The notes below the pieces were generated by a model, which was not told the DNA's origin, did not search any database, and saw only the letters and a program-made list of their open reading frames with translations. The position numbers and the translations under genes are program-made. Positions 19,378-28,800 of a stretch of 64,000 bases of DNA are shown in pieces; position 1 is the stretch's first letter; the number at the start of each line of letters is the position of its first letter. The stretch comes from Marinobacter sp. BGYM27 (lineage in GTDB: Bacteria; Pseudomonadota; Gammaproteobacteria; Pseudomonadales; Oleiphilaceae), in NCBI GenBank assembly GCA_025153445.1, contig JANZNS010000002.1, positions 496,001 to 560,000 of the forward strand, given 5' to 3'.

Positions 19378-20046
19378 ATGTCTCAGGATGTTGCCCTCAT
19401 TTCTCTGGCGGTCGTTGGCGGCCTTCTCATGCTTCTTGGGCTGGCGTTTTTTATCCGTCCACGTTGGCTGCTGAGCTGGTTCAAAGGCACCTTCGCCTTG
19501 TTGCTGATTGCCGCAGGTGGCTACGCTGCGGTTCTGGCACTCGACCTGCGTCACTACCAATCCCTCGACAGTCTCGAAACCATCGCAACCATAGGTGTTT
19601 CCAAAACCGGTCCCCAGGTCTGGCGGGTACGCCTTGAGCGCAATGAGCAGAAGCCTCTGGATGTCGTGGTGAGGGGCGATCAATGGCAGATTGACGCTCG
19701 CATTATCCGCTTTGCTGGCCCGCTAAGCTGGCTCGGCGTGAAGCCGGCCTATCGTTTGGAGCGGCTCAGCGGTCGCTATGTCAGCCTCGAGCAGGAGCGA
19801 TCCGGTAATCGGACGGTTTATGATCTGGGGCAAGAATCCTGGTTTGATAGCTGGACCATGGATCAGTCCTATGGCTTGCCGTTTGTTGAGGCGGTATACG
19901 GTAACGCGACGTTTATGCCGCTGAAGGATGGTGCGATCTTCGATGTGCGTCTGTCCAGCACCGGTCTGGTTGCATTACCTGCAAACAAGGAAGCGCAAAG
20001 CGCGATGGAGCAGTGGTTTCCCGCCAGGGAGAACGGCCAGGGATAA
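19378..20046 (+). CDS. Small membrane protein of unknown function (two N-terminal TM helices)
   Basis: A 222-residue hypothetical protein. Two hydrophobic helices fill residues about 5-26 and 38-55, followed by a ~165-residue soluble domain, probably periplasmic, with a beta-rich look (DVVVRGDQWQIDARIIRF ... GPLSWLGVKPAYRLERLSG). Homologues are often labelled multidrug transporter or cation efflux, but nothing in the sequence supports transport. GGAG lies just upstream of the ATG. It probably shares a transcript with fimL (75 bases upstream) and converges on the SCP2 gene across a large inverted repeat. Confidence 0.7.
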   Translation: MSQDVALISLAVVGGLLMLLGLAFFIRPRWLLSWFKGTFALLLIAAGGYAAVLALDLRHYQSLDSLETIATIGVSKTGPQVWRVRLERNEQKPLDVVVRGDQWQIDARIIRFAGPLSWLGVKPAYRLERLSGRYVSLEQERSGNRTVYDLGQESWFDSWTMDQSYGLPFVEAVYGNATFMPLKDGAIFDVRLSSTGLVALPANKEAQSAMEQWFPARENGQG

Positions 20047-20098
20047 GCGTTTAAGAATGGCTTGAATCAGCTTATGCGGATAGTGCAGGGAAGGGGTT

Positions 20099-20136
20099 GA
20101 ATCCGGAGCGGAAGGGACCCTTCCTGCTCCGGATTC
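20099..20136. repeat. Long hairpin between convergent genes
   Basis: GAATCCGGAGC (20099-20109) pairs perfectly with GCTCCGGATTC (20126-20136), and the interior GAAGG/CCTTC extends the stem. It lies between the membrane-protein gene and the SCP2 gene. No T-tract follows, so it is a likely transcript-end structure rather than a textbook terminator. Confidence 0.6.
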
Positions 20137-20146
20137 TGGCTGACGA

Positions 20147-20464
20147 TTACTCGCCCATGCTGAACAGTTCGCCCAGCTTCGTTGCCAGCATCATGTCGCC
20201 TTCAGCACGGAGCTGTCCAGCCATGAATGCCTGCATGCCGTCAGTTTCGCCTGACACGATACCCTCGAGTGTTTCTGAGTTCATGATCAGGGTAACTGAT
20301 GGGTCGTCGTGTGCGCCTTCCTGCACGTCGCAGGTGCCGTCTTTGATGACGATGTGGTAGGTCTTGTCGTCTTCAATATCGAACTGGAAAACCAGATCCA
20401 GGCCCTGTGCCGCGTCGGCGTTAAAGCTCTGTTCCATCTTGTCAAAAATCTGAGCTACAGACAT
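20147..20464 (-). CDS. SCP2 sterol-binding domain protein
   Basis: A 105-residue single-domain SCP2-like protein, a small cytoplasmic lipid-binding fold. Family-typical elements are MSVAQIFDKMEQSFN at the start, VFQFDIEDDKTYHIVIKDGTC in the middle and a long MNSETLEGIVSGETDGMQAFMAGQL segment. It probably binds fatty acyl or other hydrophobic ligands; the true ligand is unknown. It is a single gene with a clear promoter and adjoining palindrome upstream. Confidence 0.88.
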   Translation of the reverse strand: MSVAQIFDKMEQSFNADAAQGLDLVFQFDIEDDKTYHIVIKDGTCDVQEGAHDDPSVTLIMNSETLEGIVSGETDGMQAFMAGQLRAEGDMMLATKLGELFSMGE

Positions 20465-20556
20465 TGTTATACCCTTCTTGGTGTGCGTCCAAATATCGTT
20501 GGAACCGAAAGCCTCCGGGGCCTTTGTCAGCGCTGGCTTTCGGCGAAACCTGTTCG

Positions 20557-20585
20557 ACTTTATGGGGAGGCTGACATTCTGTCAA
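20557..20585 (-). promoter_or_regulatory. Strong sigma-70 promoter for the SCP2 gene
   Basis: On the minus strand a consensus -35 TTGACA (20580-20585), 17-base spacer and -10 TAAAGT (20557-20562), about 95 bases upstream of the SCP2 ATG. Confidence 0.7.
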
Positions 20586-20597
20586 GTTCGATCGAAC
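20586..20597. promoter_or_regulatory. Palindromic operator candidate GTTCGATCGAAC
   Basis: A perfect 12-base palindrome that directly abuts the -35 box of the SCP2 promoter. Related half-sites GTTCGA at 20552-20557 and TTGAAC nearby suggest a regulator with more than one contact. No regulator gene is adjacent. Confidence 0.45.
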
Positions 20598-20735
20598 GCT
20601 TGTTTGAACTTTTGTGAATGCTGGCCTGTCATGCCGGGGCGCGGCTCGGTTACAATCATTCCCCATTGTCTGAAGCACGGATGATCCAAGACGTCACCGC
20701 TGCTTGATTAGTCGATCCTATTTTGGAGAACCGAT

Positions 20736-21803
20736 TTGGAATTTTTGACAGACTACGGTCTTTTTCTCGCCAAGGCAGTCACTATTGTTGCTGCAATTTT
20801 GATTGTTATTACCGCTATAGTAGCCGCGGCGCACCGAAACAAGGGTGATGATGACAGCGAAGGCGAGCTTCACCTCAAGAAAATGAACGCATCCTACAAA
20901 CGGTTGAAGGACAGTCTGGAAGAAAAGATGCTGTCCGACGAAGAGCGAAAAGCCTGGGACAAGACACGCAAGAAAGAGAAGAAAGCCGAGCACAAAGCGC
21001 TCAAGGCGAAGGCCAAGTCAGGCGATCCAGTGGAGAAACCGGTTAAATCGCGGGTCTTTGTGCTGGATTTCGATGGCGACATCAAGGCCAGCGATACCGA
21101 TGGCTTGCGTAAATCAATCACGGCCGTGCTTAGCGTGGCTGAGCCCGGCAGAGATGAAGTGGTGGTGCGTCTTGAAAGTGGCGGTGGCCTGGTTCATTCC
21201 TATGGATTGGCGTCCGCTCAGCTTGATCGTATTCGCGCGCGCGGCGTTACACTGACCGCTTGCGTGGATAAAGTGGCGGCCAGCGGCGGTTACATGATGG
21301 CTTGTGTTGCAGATCGCATTATTGCTTCTCCGTTCGCTATCCTGGGGTCGATTGGTGTCGTTGCCCAGCTGCCGAACTTTCATCGCCTTCTTCAGAAAAA
21401 TAATGTCGATTTTGAAGTGCTGACCGCTGGCGAACATAAGCGTACTTTGACGGTGTTTGGTGAAAATACGGAAAAAGGTCGCGAGAAGTTCCTTGAAGAT
21501 CTTCAGGATACCCATGTGCTTTTCAAGGAATATGTCAGCGAACGTCGGCCTGCCGTTGATATCAACGCCGTTGCGACTGGTGATATCTGGTTTGGTCGTC
21601 GGGCGTTGGACGTAAAGCTAATTGATGAACTCAAGACATCAGACGAGTATCTGATCGAGGCTTGTGATCGTGCCGATGTACTGGGCGTAAACTTCCGCCG
21701 CAAGCGCACCTTGCCCGAGAAACTCGGACTGGCTGCCAGCGCGGCGCTTGAACACTCAGCCGTGCGAGTGCTGAGCATGTTCCGGAACAGGAATGTTCTC
21801 TGA
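20736..21803 (+). CDS. sohB: Protease SohB (signal-peptide-peptidase-like inner-membrane serine protease)
   Basis: S49-family serine protease anchored by an N-terminal helix (about residues 8-30), with the catalytic domain on the periplasmic side. The 355 residues match SohB in length. The catalytic Ser lies in DKVAASGGYMMACVAD and the general-base Lys in GEHKRTLTVFGENT. A charged linker (about residues 35-105, Lys/Glu-rich) separates anchor and domain, as in the family. The start codon is TTG at 20736, preceded by TTTTGGAGAA; no ATG or GTG in frame fits as well. Confidence 0.93.
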   Translation: MEFLTDYGLFLAKAVTIVAAILIVITAIVAAAHRNKGDDDSEGELHLKKMNASYKRLKDSLEEKMLSDEERKAWDKTRKKEKKAEHKALKAKAKSGDPVEKPVKSRVFVLDFDGDIKASDTDGLRKSITAVLSVAEPGRDEVVVRLESGGGLVHSYGLASAQLDRIRARGVTLTACVDKVAASGGYMMACVADRIIASPFAILGSIGVVAQLPNFHRLLQKNNVDFEVLTAGEHKRTLTVFGENTEKGREKFLEDLQDTHVLFKEYVSERRPAVDINAVATGDIWFGRRALDVKLIDELKTSDEYLIEACDRADVLGVNFRRKRTLPEKLGLAASAALEHSAVRVLSMFRNRNVL

Positions 21804-21950
21804 TCACAAGTCGTCTGCTGCCGTTGCAGCGTGGCATTGTTATCGCTCAAACTGCCTGGCTGGTTGATTGCCGTAGGTCTTGAGCTTTTGTCCTCTGTAA
21901 CGGCTTTCATTCAGTGCAACTTCCAGACACAGCACATCAAAGGAGACCAC

Positions 21951-22940
21951 ATGAGCAACTTTCAGGCTTGGCGGGTTCATGAAAATGATGGCCAGTACAC
22001 TGGCGCTGTCGAAACGCTGGACACAGCCGATTTGCCGCAAGGCGACGTGTTGATTCGTGTGACGCATTCGTCGCTCAACTATAAAGATGCGCTGTCGGCT
22101 TCTGGTAACAAAGGGGTGACCCGACACTTTCCGCATACCCCAGGCATTGATGCTGCCGGTGAAGTAATCGAAAGCGTGAGTGAGCAATTTTCGGTGGGCC
22201 AGCAGGTGCTGGTTACGGGATATGATCTGGGTATGGGAACCGCCGGCGGGTTTGGTGAATATATCCGCGTTCCTGCCGAGTGGGTGGTGGGTATGCCTAA
22301 TGGCTGGAGCGCCCGCACGGCCATGGTATATGGCACTGCAGGCCTGACTGCCGGCCTTTGCGTTAACAAGCTTTTGCGCGTGGGAGCCGCGCCCGATCAG
22401 GGACCGGTTCTGGTGACCGGTGCAACTGGCGCGGTTGGGACCGTCGCTGTCGAGATACTGTCTACTCTTGGATTTGAGGTCACAGCGATGTCCGGTAAAG
22501 CGGATATGGTTGATCAGCTAAAGGCTTTGGGTGCAACTGAGGTTGTGGGGCGTGACCTGCTTGAGTCTCAGAAAAAGCCAATGTTGAAGCCGAAGTTCGC
22601 AGCGGCAGTTGATACCGTTGGCGGGGAGCCACTTGCCGAGGTGCTCAAGCAGTTGCTTCCCGGAGGCTCTGTGGCCTGTTGTGGTCTCGTAGCCGGGATG
22701 GACGTTCCGACGTCGGTATTCCCGTTCATCCTGCGTGGCGTTAACTTGTTGGGCGTCGACTCGGTGGAAATTCCATTGGCCGACAAAGAGGCCATTTGGT
22801 CGTGTTTATCCGGCGATTGGGCGTGCAGAAAAACCGAAAAAAATGCCCGTGAGATAGGTAAGGAAGATCTCGGAGATGCGCTGGCGGCCTTTCTGAAAGG
22901 GGAGTCGTCGGGTAGTGTGGTGCTTTCGCACGTTATCTGA
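21951..22940 (+). CDS. acuI: Quinone oxidoreductase of the YhdH/AcuI (acrylyl-CoA reductase) family
   Basis: NADPH-dependent zinc-free medium-chain dehydrogenase of 329 residues. The opening FQAWRVHENDGQYTGAVETL, the SSLNYKDALSASGNKGVTR motif and the nucleotide loop VTGATGAVGTVAVEIL are characteristic of YhdH/AcuI, which reduces acryloyl-CoA to propionyl-CoA. The same fold includes general quinone oxidoreductases, so the substrate is inferred only. I start at the ATG at 21951 after AAAGGAGACCAC; an upstream frame to 21831 lacks a ribosome site. It ends at a strong terminator shared with the converging DUF934 gene. Confidence 0.88.
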   Translation: MSNFQAWRVHENDGQYTGAVETLDTADLPQGDVLIRVTHSSLNYKDALSASGNKGVTRHFPHTPGIDAAGEVIESVSEQFSVGQQVLVTGYDLGMGTAGGFGEYIRVPAEWVVGMPNGWSARTAMVYGTAGLTAGLCVNKLLRVGAAPDQGPVLVTGATGAVGTVAVEILSTLGFEVTAMSGKADMVDQLKALGATEVVGRDLLESQKKPMLKPKFAAAVDTVGGEPLAEVLKQLLPGGSVACCGLVAGMDVPTSVFPFILRGVNLLGVDSVEIPLADKEAIWSCLSGDWACRKTEKNAREIGKEDLGDALAAFLKGESSGSVVLSHVI

Positions 22941-22970
22941 CAGATCATCATCAGCTTCGGGCTGAAAATA

Positions 22971-22998
22971 AAAAAAGACGGCCAAGGCCGTCTTTTTT
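22971..22998. terminator. Bidirectional intrinsic terminator
   Basis: AAAAAAGACGGCC and GGCCGTCTTTTTT form a perfect 13-base stem with a two-base loop between the convergent acuI and DUF934 genes. A-runs and T-runs flank it for both directions. Confidence 0.92.
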
Positions 22999-23027
22999 TA
23001 TTTCTGCTTGTTTTAACCGGCTGCTGA

Positions 23028-23531
23028 TCAGGCGGTGCGGCGACGGAACAGGGGTTCTTTAACGTCAACTGCAGCCTGGTACGCATTGCTGAATACGTTC
23101 AGGCAGCCATCTGCCTTGTTGATATCCTTGTCTGCACGCAGTACGTAGCTATCAAAGCCGCAACGCTTCATATAGAACAGCTGATCCAGTAGCACGTCGC
23201 CAACGGCGCGTAATTCGCCGGTATAGCCGTGTCTTTCCCTAAGCAGGCGCGCAATGCTGTAACCACGGCCATCGGTAAATTTGGGGAAGTTCACGGCGAT
23301 AAGCGGCAGTTGGTTCAGGTCACCGGCGACAGTTTCCGGCTCGTCATGACTATCAAACCAGACGCCAATATCGTTGCGGCCGGCAAACGCATCCTGATTC
23401 TCGTTCCAGACCGTAACCGGCAGCAGTGCGGGGCCGTCTGGCAATTGCAGGGACTCACCTTCGACAGGAGCGCTGACCAGTGTCCACAGGTCGTCGTTAT
23501 GGATACCGTCTTTGCGAATAACATCAGGCAT
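23028..23531 (-). CDS. DUF934 protein, probable sulfite-reduction partner of CysI
   Basis: A 167-residue DUF934 protein, a family found almost always next to sulfite/nitrite reductase hemoprotein genes and thought to take part in sulfite reduction. Visible are FPKFTDGRGYSIARLLRERHGYTGELRAVGDVLLDQLFYMKRCGF and the C-terminal helical segment ending LFRRRTA. No cofactor motif is evident. The ATG at 23531 overlaps the cysI stop by eight bases, so it is the second gene of a coupled pair. A longer frame reading into cysI is not supported. Confidence 0.88.
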   Translation of the reverse strand: MPDVIRKDGIHNDDLWTLVSAPVEGESLQLPDGPALLPVTVWNENQDAFAGRNDIGVWFDSHDEPETVAGDLNQLPLIAVNFPKFTDGRGYSIARLLRERHGYTGELRAVGDVLLDQLFYMKRCGFDSYVLRADKDINKADGCLNVFSNAYQAAVDVKEPLFRRRTA

Positions 23532-25176
23532 AAACACGCTCCTTGAAGGGATCGATTCCAATGCGTCGGTAGGTATCAAGAAAGGTTTCTTCCTCGGTAC
23601 GGCGTTCGACATAGACATCAACGATTTTAGAGACAACGCGGGGCATCTCTTCCCGGGCGAAAGAGGGGCCGAGGATCTTGCCAATTGCAGCATCACGTTG
23701 TGATGAGCCGCCAAGTGACACTTGGTAAAATTCCTCGCCCTTCTTGTCGACACCCAGCACGCCAATGTTACCGACGTGATGGTGGCCACAAGCGTTCATG
23801 CAGCCGGAAATATTCAGGTCGATGTCGCCCAGGTCGTAAAGATAGTCGAGGTCGTCAAACTCGCGCTGAATCGCTTCTGCAATCGGAATAGACTTGGCAT
23901 TGGCCAGTGCGCAGTAGTCACCACCGGGGCAGCAAATAATGTCTGTCAGAGTGTTCAGATTGGCGGTACCGAAGTCCATCGGGACGATGGTTTTCCAGAG
24001 TTCGAACAACTGGTCCTGACGCACATCCGCAAGCACAACATTCTGCTGGTGGGTCACGCGGACTTCGCCGAAGCTGTATTGATCTGCAAGATCGGCGATT
24101 TGCTCGAGTTGCTTATCGCTGACATCACCCGGCGGTACACCGGTTTTCTTCAGTGTCAGTGTCACGATGCTGTAGCCAGGCTGTTTATGGCTATCGACGT
24201 TTCGCTTGACCCAGTTATCAAAAGCTTTTGATTCACCTCGGGCCGAAACCAGCGCCGATGGCTCATTTTCAAGAGACTGATAATCCGGCTCGGTGAAGAA
24301 AGTTTTCACGCGGTCGATTTCTTCCCGGGTCAGACGGGTAGGGCTGTCCTTGATGTGTGCCCACTCGGCTTCGACCTTTTCAGCGAAACCGGCGGGTGTC
24401 ATCGCTTTCACCAGAATCTTGATGCGTGCCTTGAATTTGTTATCCCGGCGCCCGTAGCGGTTATAAACGCGCAGTACAGCTTCGAGATAGGTCAGCAGAT
24501 CAAGCTCGGGCAGGAATTCCCGAATAACCGGACCTACCATAGGTGTTCTGCCAAGGCCGCCACCGACATAGACGCGATAACCCAGTTCGCCGGCATCGTT
24601 GCGTACCATCTCAATGCCAATATCGTGCACCTGAATGGCGGCGCGGTCGGTGCTGTCGGATGCGTTGACCGCTACCTTGAATTTGCGTGGCAAAAAGGCA
24701 AATTCAGGATGGTAAGTGGACCATTGACGAATCAATTCGCAGTACGGGCGTGGGTCAATCAGCTCGTTAGACTGGACCGCTGCAAACTGATCGGTGGTGG
24801 TGTTCCGGATGCAGTTACCGCTGGTTTGGTTAGCATGCATTTCGACTTCGGCAAGCTCCGCCAGAATATCGGGCACGTCCTCGATTGCCGGCCAGTTAAG
24901 CTGAACGTTCTGCCGGGTAGTGAAATGCGCGTACCCTTTATCATAGTCTCGGGTAATGCGGGCAAGACGACGCAACTGAACAGACCGCAGCATGCCGTAG
25001 GGCACGGCAATTCGCATCATCGGTGCGAGACGCTGCACATACAGTCCGTTTTGCAGGCGCAGCGGAAGAAATTCTTCTTCACTTAATTCGCCCGCTAATG
25101 CACGATCGGTTTGACTCCTGAACTGAGCAACGCGCTCAGTCAGAATCTGGCGATCATATTCGTCGTAAACGTACAT
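23524..25176 (-). CDS. cysI: Sulfite (or nitrite) reductase hemoprotein CysI-like
   Basis: Siroheme and [4Fe-4S] enzyme of assimilatory sulfur metabolism, reducing sulfite to sulfide. The 550-residue protein carries the two ferredoxin-like half domains and the siroheme/cluster cysteines in DIICCPGGDYCALANAKS and NISGCMNACGHHHVGNIG near the C-terminus. There is no flavoprotein partner gene nearby, so electrons probably come from ferredoxin or the DUF934 partner. The link to CysG (siroheme) in the same window is functional rather than positional. Nitrite reductase activity is the alternative, but the DUF934 partner favours sulfite. Confidence 0.92.
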   Translation of the reverse strand: MYVYDEYDRQILTERVAQFRSQTDRALAGELSEEEFLPLRLQNGLYVQRLAPMMRIAVPYGMLRSVQLRRLARITRDYDKGYAHFTTRQNVQLNWPAIEDVPDILAELAEVEMHANQTSGNCIRNTTTDQFAAVQSNELIDPRPYCELIRQWSTYHPEFAFLPRKFKVAVNASDSTDRAAIQVHDIGIEMVRNDAGELGYRVYVGGGLGRTPMVGPVIREFLPELDLLTYLEAVLRVYNRYGRRDNKFKARIKILVKAMTPAGFAEKVEAEWAHIKDSPTRLTREEIDRVKTFFTEPDYQSLENEPSALVSARGESKAFDNWVKRNVDSHKQPGYSIVTLTLKKTGVPPGDVSDKQLEQIADLADQYSFGEVRVTHQQNVVLADVRQDQLFELWKTIVPMDFGTANLNTLTDIICCPGGDYCALANAKSIPIAEAIQREFDDLDYLYDLGDIDLNISGCMNACGHHHVGNIGVLGVDKKGEEFYQVSLGGSSQRDAAIGKILGPSFAREEMPRVVSKIVDVYVERRTEEETFLDTYRRIGIDPFKERVYA

Positions 25177-25442
25177 AAACCTGTTCCCGGGGACGGTTGT
25201 GTTGCAATTTGGCGGCTAAGATATCAGCTTTGCCTTATGCGCAAAATGATTATTTCTAAATATGCTAATAGCCTATTGGACTTAAAACAAAGTGGAAGAG
25301 CGGCTGTTTAATGCATAGGCTTGATTGGTATAAAAAGTTTTGAGCTATGCTGTGGCGGGTGCTTGAACGCAGCACCTGAATAAGCCTTTAGGCAGAGCCT
25401 CTGCTTATGATAACAAAAACACGTTTTGCGAGGAGTATCTGA

Positions 25443-25550
25443 ATGAGCAAGAAATCTACCCGTACTGATAGCCAGGTCGATTCCATTGCGGCTGTTGTGT
25501 TGATTTTGTTGGTGGTCGCGATAGCGGTGACCTGGGTCAGCGGACAGTAA
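25443..25550 (+). CDS. 35-residue single-helix membrane peptide
   Basis: An ATG preceded by GAGGAG opens a 35-codon gene. The peptide has a charged, Ser/Thr-rich N-terminus (MSKKSTRTDSQVDS) and one hydrophobic helix of about 18 residues (IAAVVLILLVVAIAVTWV) ending in SGQ. Its coding look, ribosome site and membrane segment support a genuine small protein. Function unknown. The upstream 90 bases can fold into short hairpins (arms at 25358-25363 and 25371-25376, and around 25392-25404). The stop is two bases before the end of the converging DUF2970 gene. Confidence 0.65.
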   Translation: MSKKSTRTDSQVDSIAAVVLILLVVAIAVTWVSGQ

Positions 25551-25552
25551 TT

Positions 25553-25813
25553 TCAGCCCTGGTTTCCGTATGCATGGATGACCCATTGCACGACCAGCGC
25601 GATGGTCACGACAAAGCCCAGTACAAAGATAATGCCCGCGACAATATAAGGTAAAGGGCTGCTACTGGAAAAGTCCTCTTCCCGCCGGCGGTTTGACTGC
25701 ACGCCAAGGGCGCCGGCCAGCACTGTCTGGATTATCTTGAGGAATCCCGGTTTTTTCTTACGGGTATCGTCATTTACAGGCGGTACTGAATTGGCAGTGT
25801 GCTTGTCGCTCAT
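25553..25813 (-). CDS. DUF2970 membrane protein
   Basis: An 86-residue protein of unknown function with the DUF2970 pattern: a cytoplasmic KKPGFLKIIQTVLAGALGVQSNRRREEDF segment followed by one transmembrane helix (about residues 55-77, IVAGIIFVLGFVVTIALVV). I choose the ATG at 25813; the frame extends upstream to 25870 into metH without a ribosome site. It follows metH by 53 bases and may be co-transcribed with it. Confidence 0.8.
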   Translation of the reverse strand: MSDKHTANSVPPVNDDTRKKKPGFLKIIQTVLAGALGVQSNRRREEDFSSSSPLPYIVAGIIFVLGFVVTIALVVQWVIHAYGNQG

Positions 25814-25856
25814 TGCGATGTCCTGTACCGCCTGATAGACGGAGAAGAGCAAATGA

Positions 25857-25878
25857 CCCGACGAGATCACTCGTCGGG
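25857..25878 (-). terminator. Hairpin spanning the metH stop codon
   Basis: CCCGACGAG and CTCGTCGGG form a perfect 9-base stem with a 4-base loop (TGAT on the coding strand) that contains the metH TGA stop. It is followed on the minus strand by TCATTTGCTC, a poor U-tract, so it is at best a weak terminator or attenuator before the DUF2970 gene. Confidence 0.5.
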
Positions 25879-28800
25879 ATCGTAACCGAGGCTCGGGGCG
25901 AGCCAGCGTTCTGTGTCCTGCTTGCTCATGCCTTTGCGTTCAGCATAGTCTTCAACCTGATCGAGTCCAATACGACCCACTGAGAAATACTTGGCATCCG
26001 GGTGAGCAAAATACCAGCCGGACACCGCTGCAGCGGGCATCATGGCGAAACTTTCGGTAATGACAATACCTGCGTTTTCAGGCGCGTTGAGAATTTTGAA
26101 AAGTGCTTCCTTTTCTGTGTGATCGGGGCAGGCCGGGTAGCCAGGGGCAGGGCGTATACCTTTGTAGCGCTCCTTGATCAATTCGGCATTATCCAATGCT
26201 TCATCGTTGGCATACCCCCAGAACTCCTTGCGCACCCGCTCATGCATATGCTCCGCAAAAGCTTCCGCCAGACGATCTGCCAGTGCCTTGACCATGATGG
26301 CATTGTAATCGTCGTTGGCATCTCTGAATTCCATAGAGAAATCTTCGGCGCCAATGCCGGTTGTGACTGCAAAGCTACCCACATAGTCGCAGTGCTCTGA
26401 AGATTCCGGCAGAAGGTAATCCGATAGCGCGAGCATGGGTTTGCCCGGTGATTTTTCGTCCTGCTGACGCAAATGATGCAGTACGGTCAGTTCTTCACTG
26501 CGGGTCTCATCGGTGTAGACCACAATATCGTCACCGCGGCGATTGGCGGGCCAGAAGCCGATTACAGCGCGCGCACTGACGCGTTGCTCATTGACCATTC
26601 TATTCAATATCACCTGAGCATCATCAAACAGCGTTTTTGCTGCTTCTCCCCGCTTAGGATCGTCGAATATCGCGGGGTACTTGCCTGAAATGTCCCATGA
26701 CACAAAAAACGGCGTCCAATCGATATAGTCGATGAGCTTTTTCAGATCATAACTTTCGAAAGATTTGACCCCTGTGAACGATGGTTTGGTTGGTGTGTAG
26801 TCATCGAAACTGATGCCGGTATCCCGCGCGCGTGCCTCTTTGAGATCAATCAGCTTGATTCGATCCGTGCGATTCTTGCGACGGTCGCGGATTTTGATGT
26901 ACTCGTCCCGGGCAGCCTGAACCAGCGCCTCTTTGCCGGTTTCACTCAGCAACTGAGAGGCAACGTTGACGCTCCGTGACGCATCCGAAACATAAAGCGC
27001 GATATCATTCTTGTAGTGCGGCTCGATCTTGACTGCGGTATGCGCTTTAGATGTTGTGGCGCCGCCGATCATCAGAGGAATCTGGAAATCAAGGCGCTGC
27101 ATTTCGCGGGCAACATGCACCATCTCGTCAAGCGATGGCGTAATCAGGCCGCTCAGGCCAATGATGTCGACGTTTTCAGCTATGGCCGTTTCGAGGATTT
27201 TCTCGCAAGGCACCATGACGCCCATATCCAGCACTTCATAGTTGTTGCACTGCAGAACAACGCCGACGATGTTCTTGCCAATGTCGTGAACGTCGCCCTT
27301 GACCGTGGCCATAAGGATTTTGCCCTTTGCCTTTTGGCCTTCAGACTTTTCGGCTTCAATAAAGGGGATCAGGTGCGCGACGGCCTGCTTCATGACGCGG
27401 GCGCTTTTGACGACCTGTGGCAGAAACATCTTGCCGTCACCAAACAGGTCGCCAACCACGTTCATGCCGTCCATCAACGGCCCCTCGATCACATGGATCG
27501 GGCGCTCAGCACGTAAGCGGCATGCTTCAGTGTCTTCAATTATGTAGTGGGTGATGCCTTTGACAAGCGCATGCTCCAGTCGCTTTTCTACCGGAAGCTC
27601 TCGCCATGCAAGATCCTCTTCTCTGGTTTTTCCGACATCGCCGCGGTACTTCTCGGCCTCTTCGAGCAGTTGGTCGGTAGCATCGTCCCGGCGGTTGAGT
27701 ACTACATCGGTAACCAGTTCTTTTAGTTCCGGCTTTATTTCGTCGTAAATCACCAGTTGGCCGGGGTTGACGATGCCCATGTTAAGGCCGGCTTTGATGG
27801 CGTGGTAAAGGAACACGGAATGAATCGCTTCCCGAACCACATCATTGCCCCGGAAAGAGAAGGACACGTTGCTGACACCACCGGAAATAGAGACGTGCGG
27901 CAGGTTTTCGCGAATCCAGCGGCAGGCGTTTATAAAGTCGACGGCGTAGTTGTTGTGCTCATCGATACCGGTGGCAATCGCAAAAATGTTCGGGTCGAAA
28001 ATGATATCGCTCGGATTAAAGCCGATGCCCATCAGCACATCGTAGGAGCGTTTGCAGATCTGGGTTTTGCGCTCAAAGGTATCGGCCTGACCCTCTTCAT
28101 CGAAGGCCATAACCACCACCGCTGCGCCGTAACGCATGCAGGTGCGGGCCTTGGCGATGAACTCCGCTTCACCCTCCTTGAGGCTGATGGAATTCACCAC
28201 AGCCTTGCCCTGGATGCAGCGCAGGCCTGCTTCGATGACATCCCACTTGGATGAGTCGATCATGATAGGCACGCGGCAGATATCCGGCTCGGAGGCGATC
28301 AGGTTCAGGTAGGTCACCATCACCTCTTTTGACTCCAACATGCCTTCATCCATGTTGATGTCGATAATCTGCGCACCGTTCTCAACCTGATCACGGGCAA
28401 CGCTGAGGGCTTCTTCGTACTGCTGTTCCTTGATCAGGCGAAGAAACCGCTTGGAGCCGGTTACGTTGGTGCGTTCACCTACGTTGATGAACAGGGTGTT
28501 CTCGTCACCGGTAAAAGGTTCCAGGCCCGACAGGCGCAGAGCTTGTTTTAGTTCAGGAATCTTGCGCGGTGGATACTTGCTGACCACATCGGCGATGGCT
28601 TCGATGTGGTCGGGTCGAGAGCCGCAGCAGCCGCCGATAATGTTCAGGAAGCCGTCTTTAGCAAACCCTTCAATGATTGCCGCCATTTCTTCCGGCGTTT
28701 GATCGTATTCGCCGAACTCGTTCGGCAAACCGGCGTTCGGGTGAGCGCTGACAAACGTATTAGCCTTACCTGAAAGCTCTTCAATGTAAGGGCGCAATGC

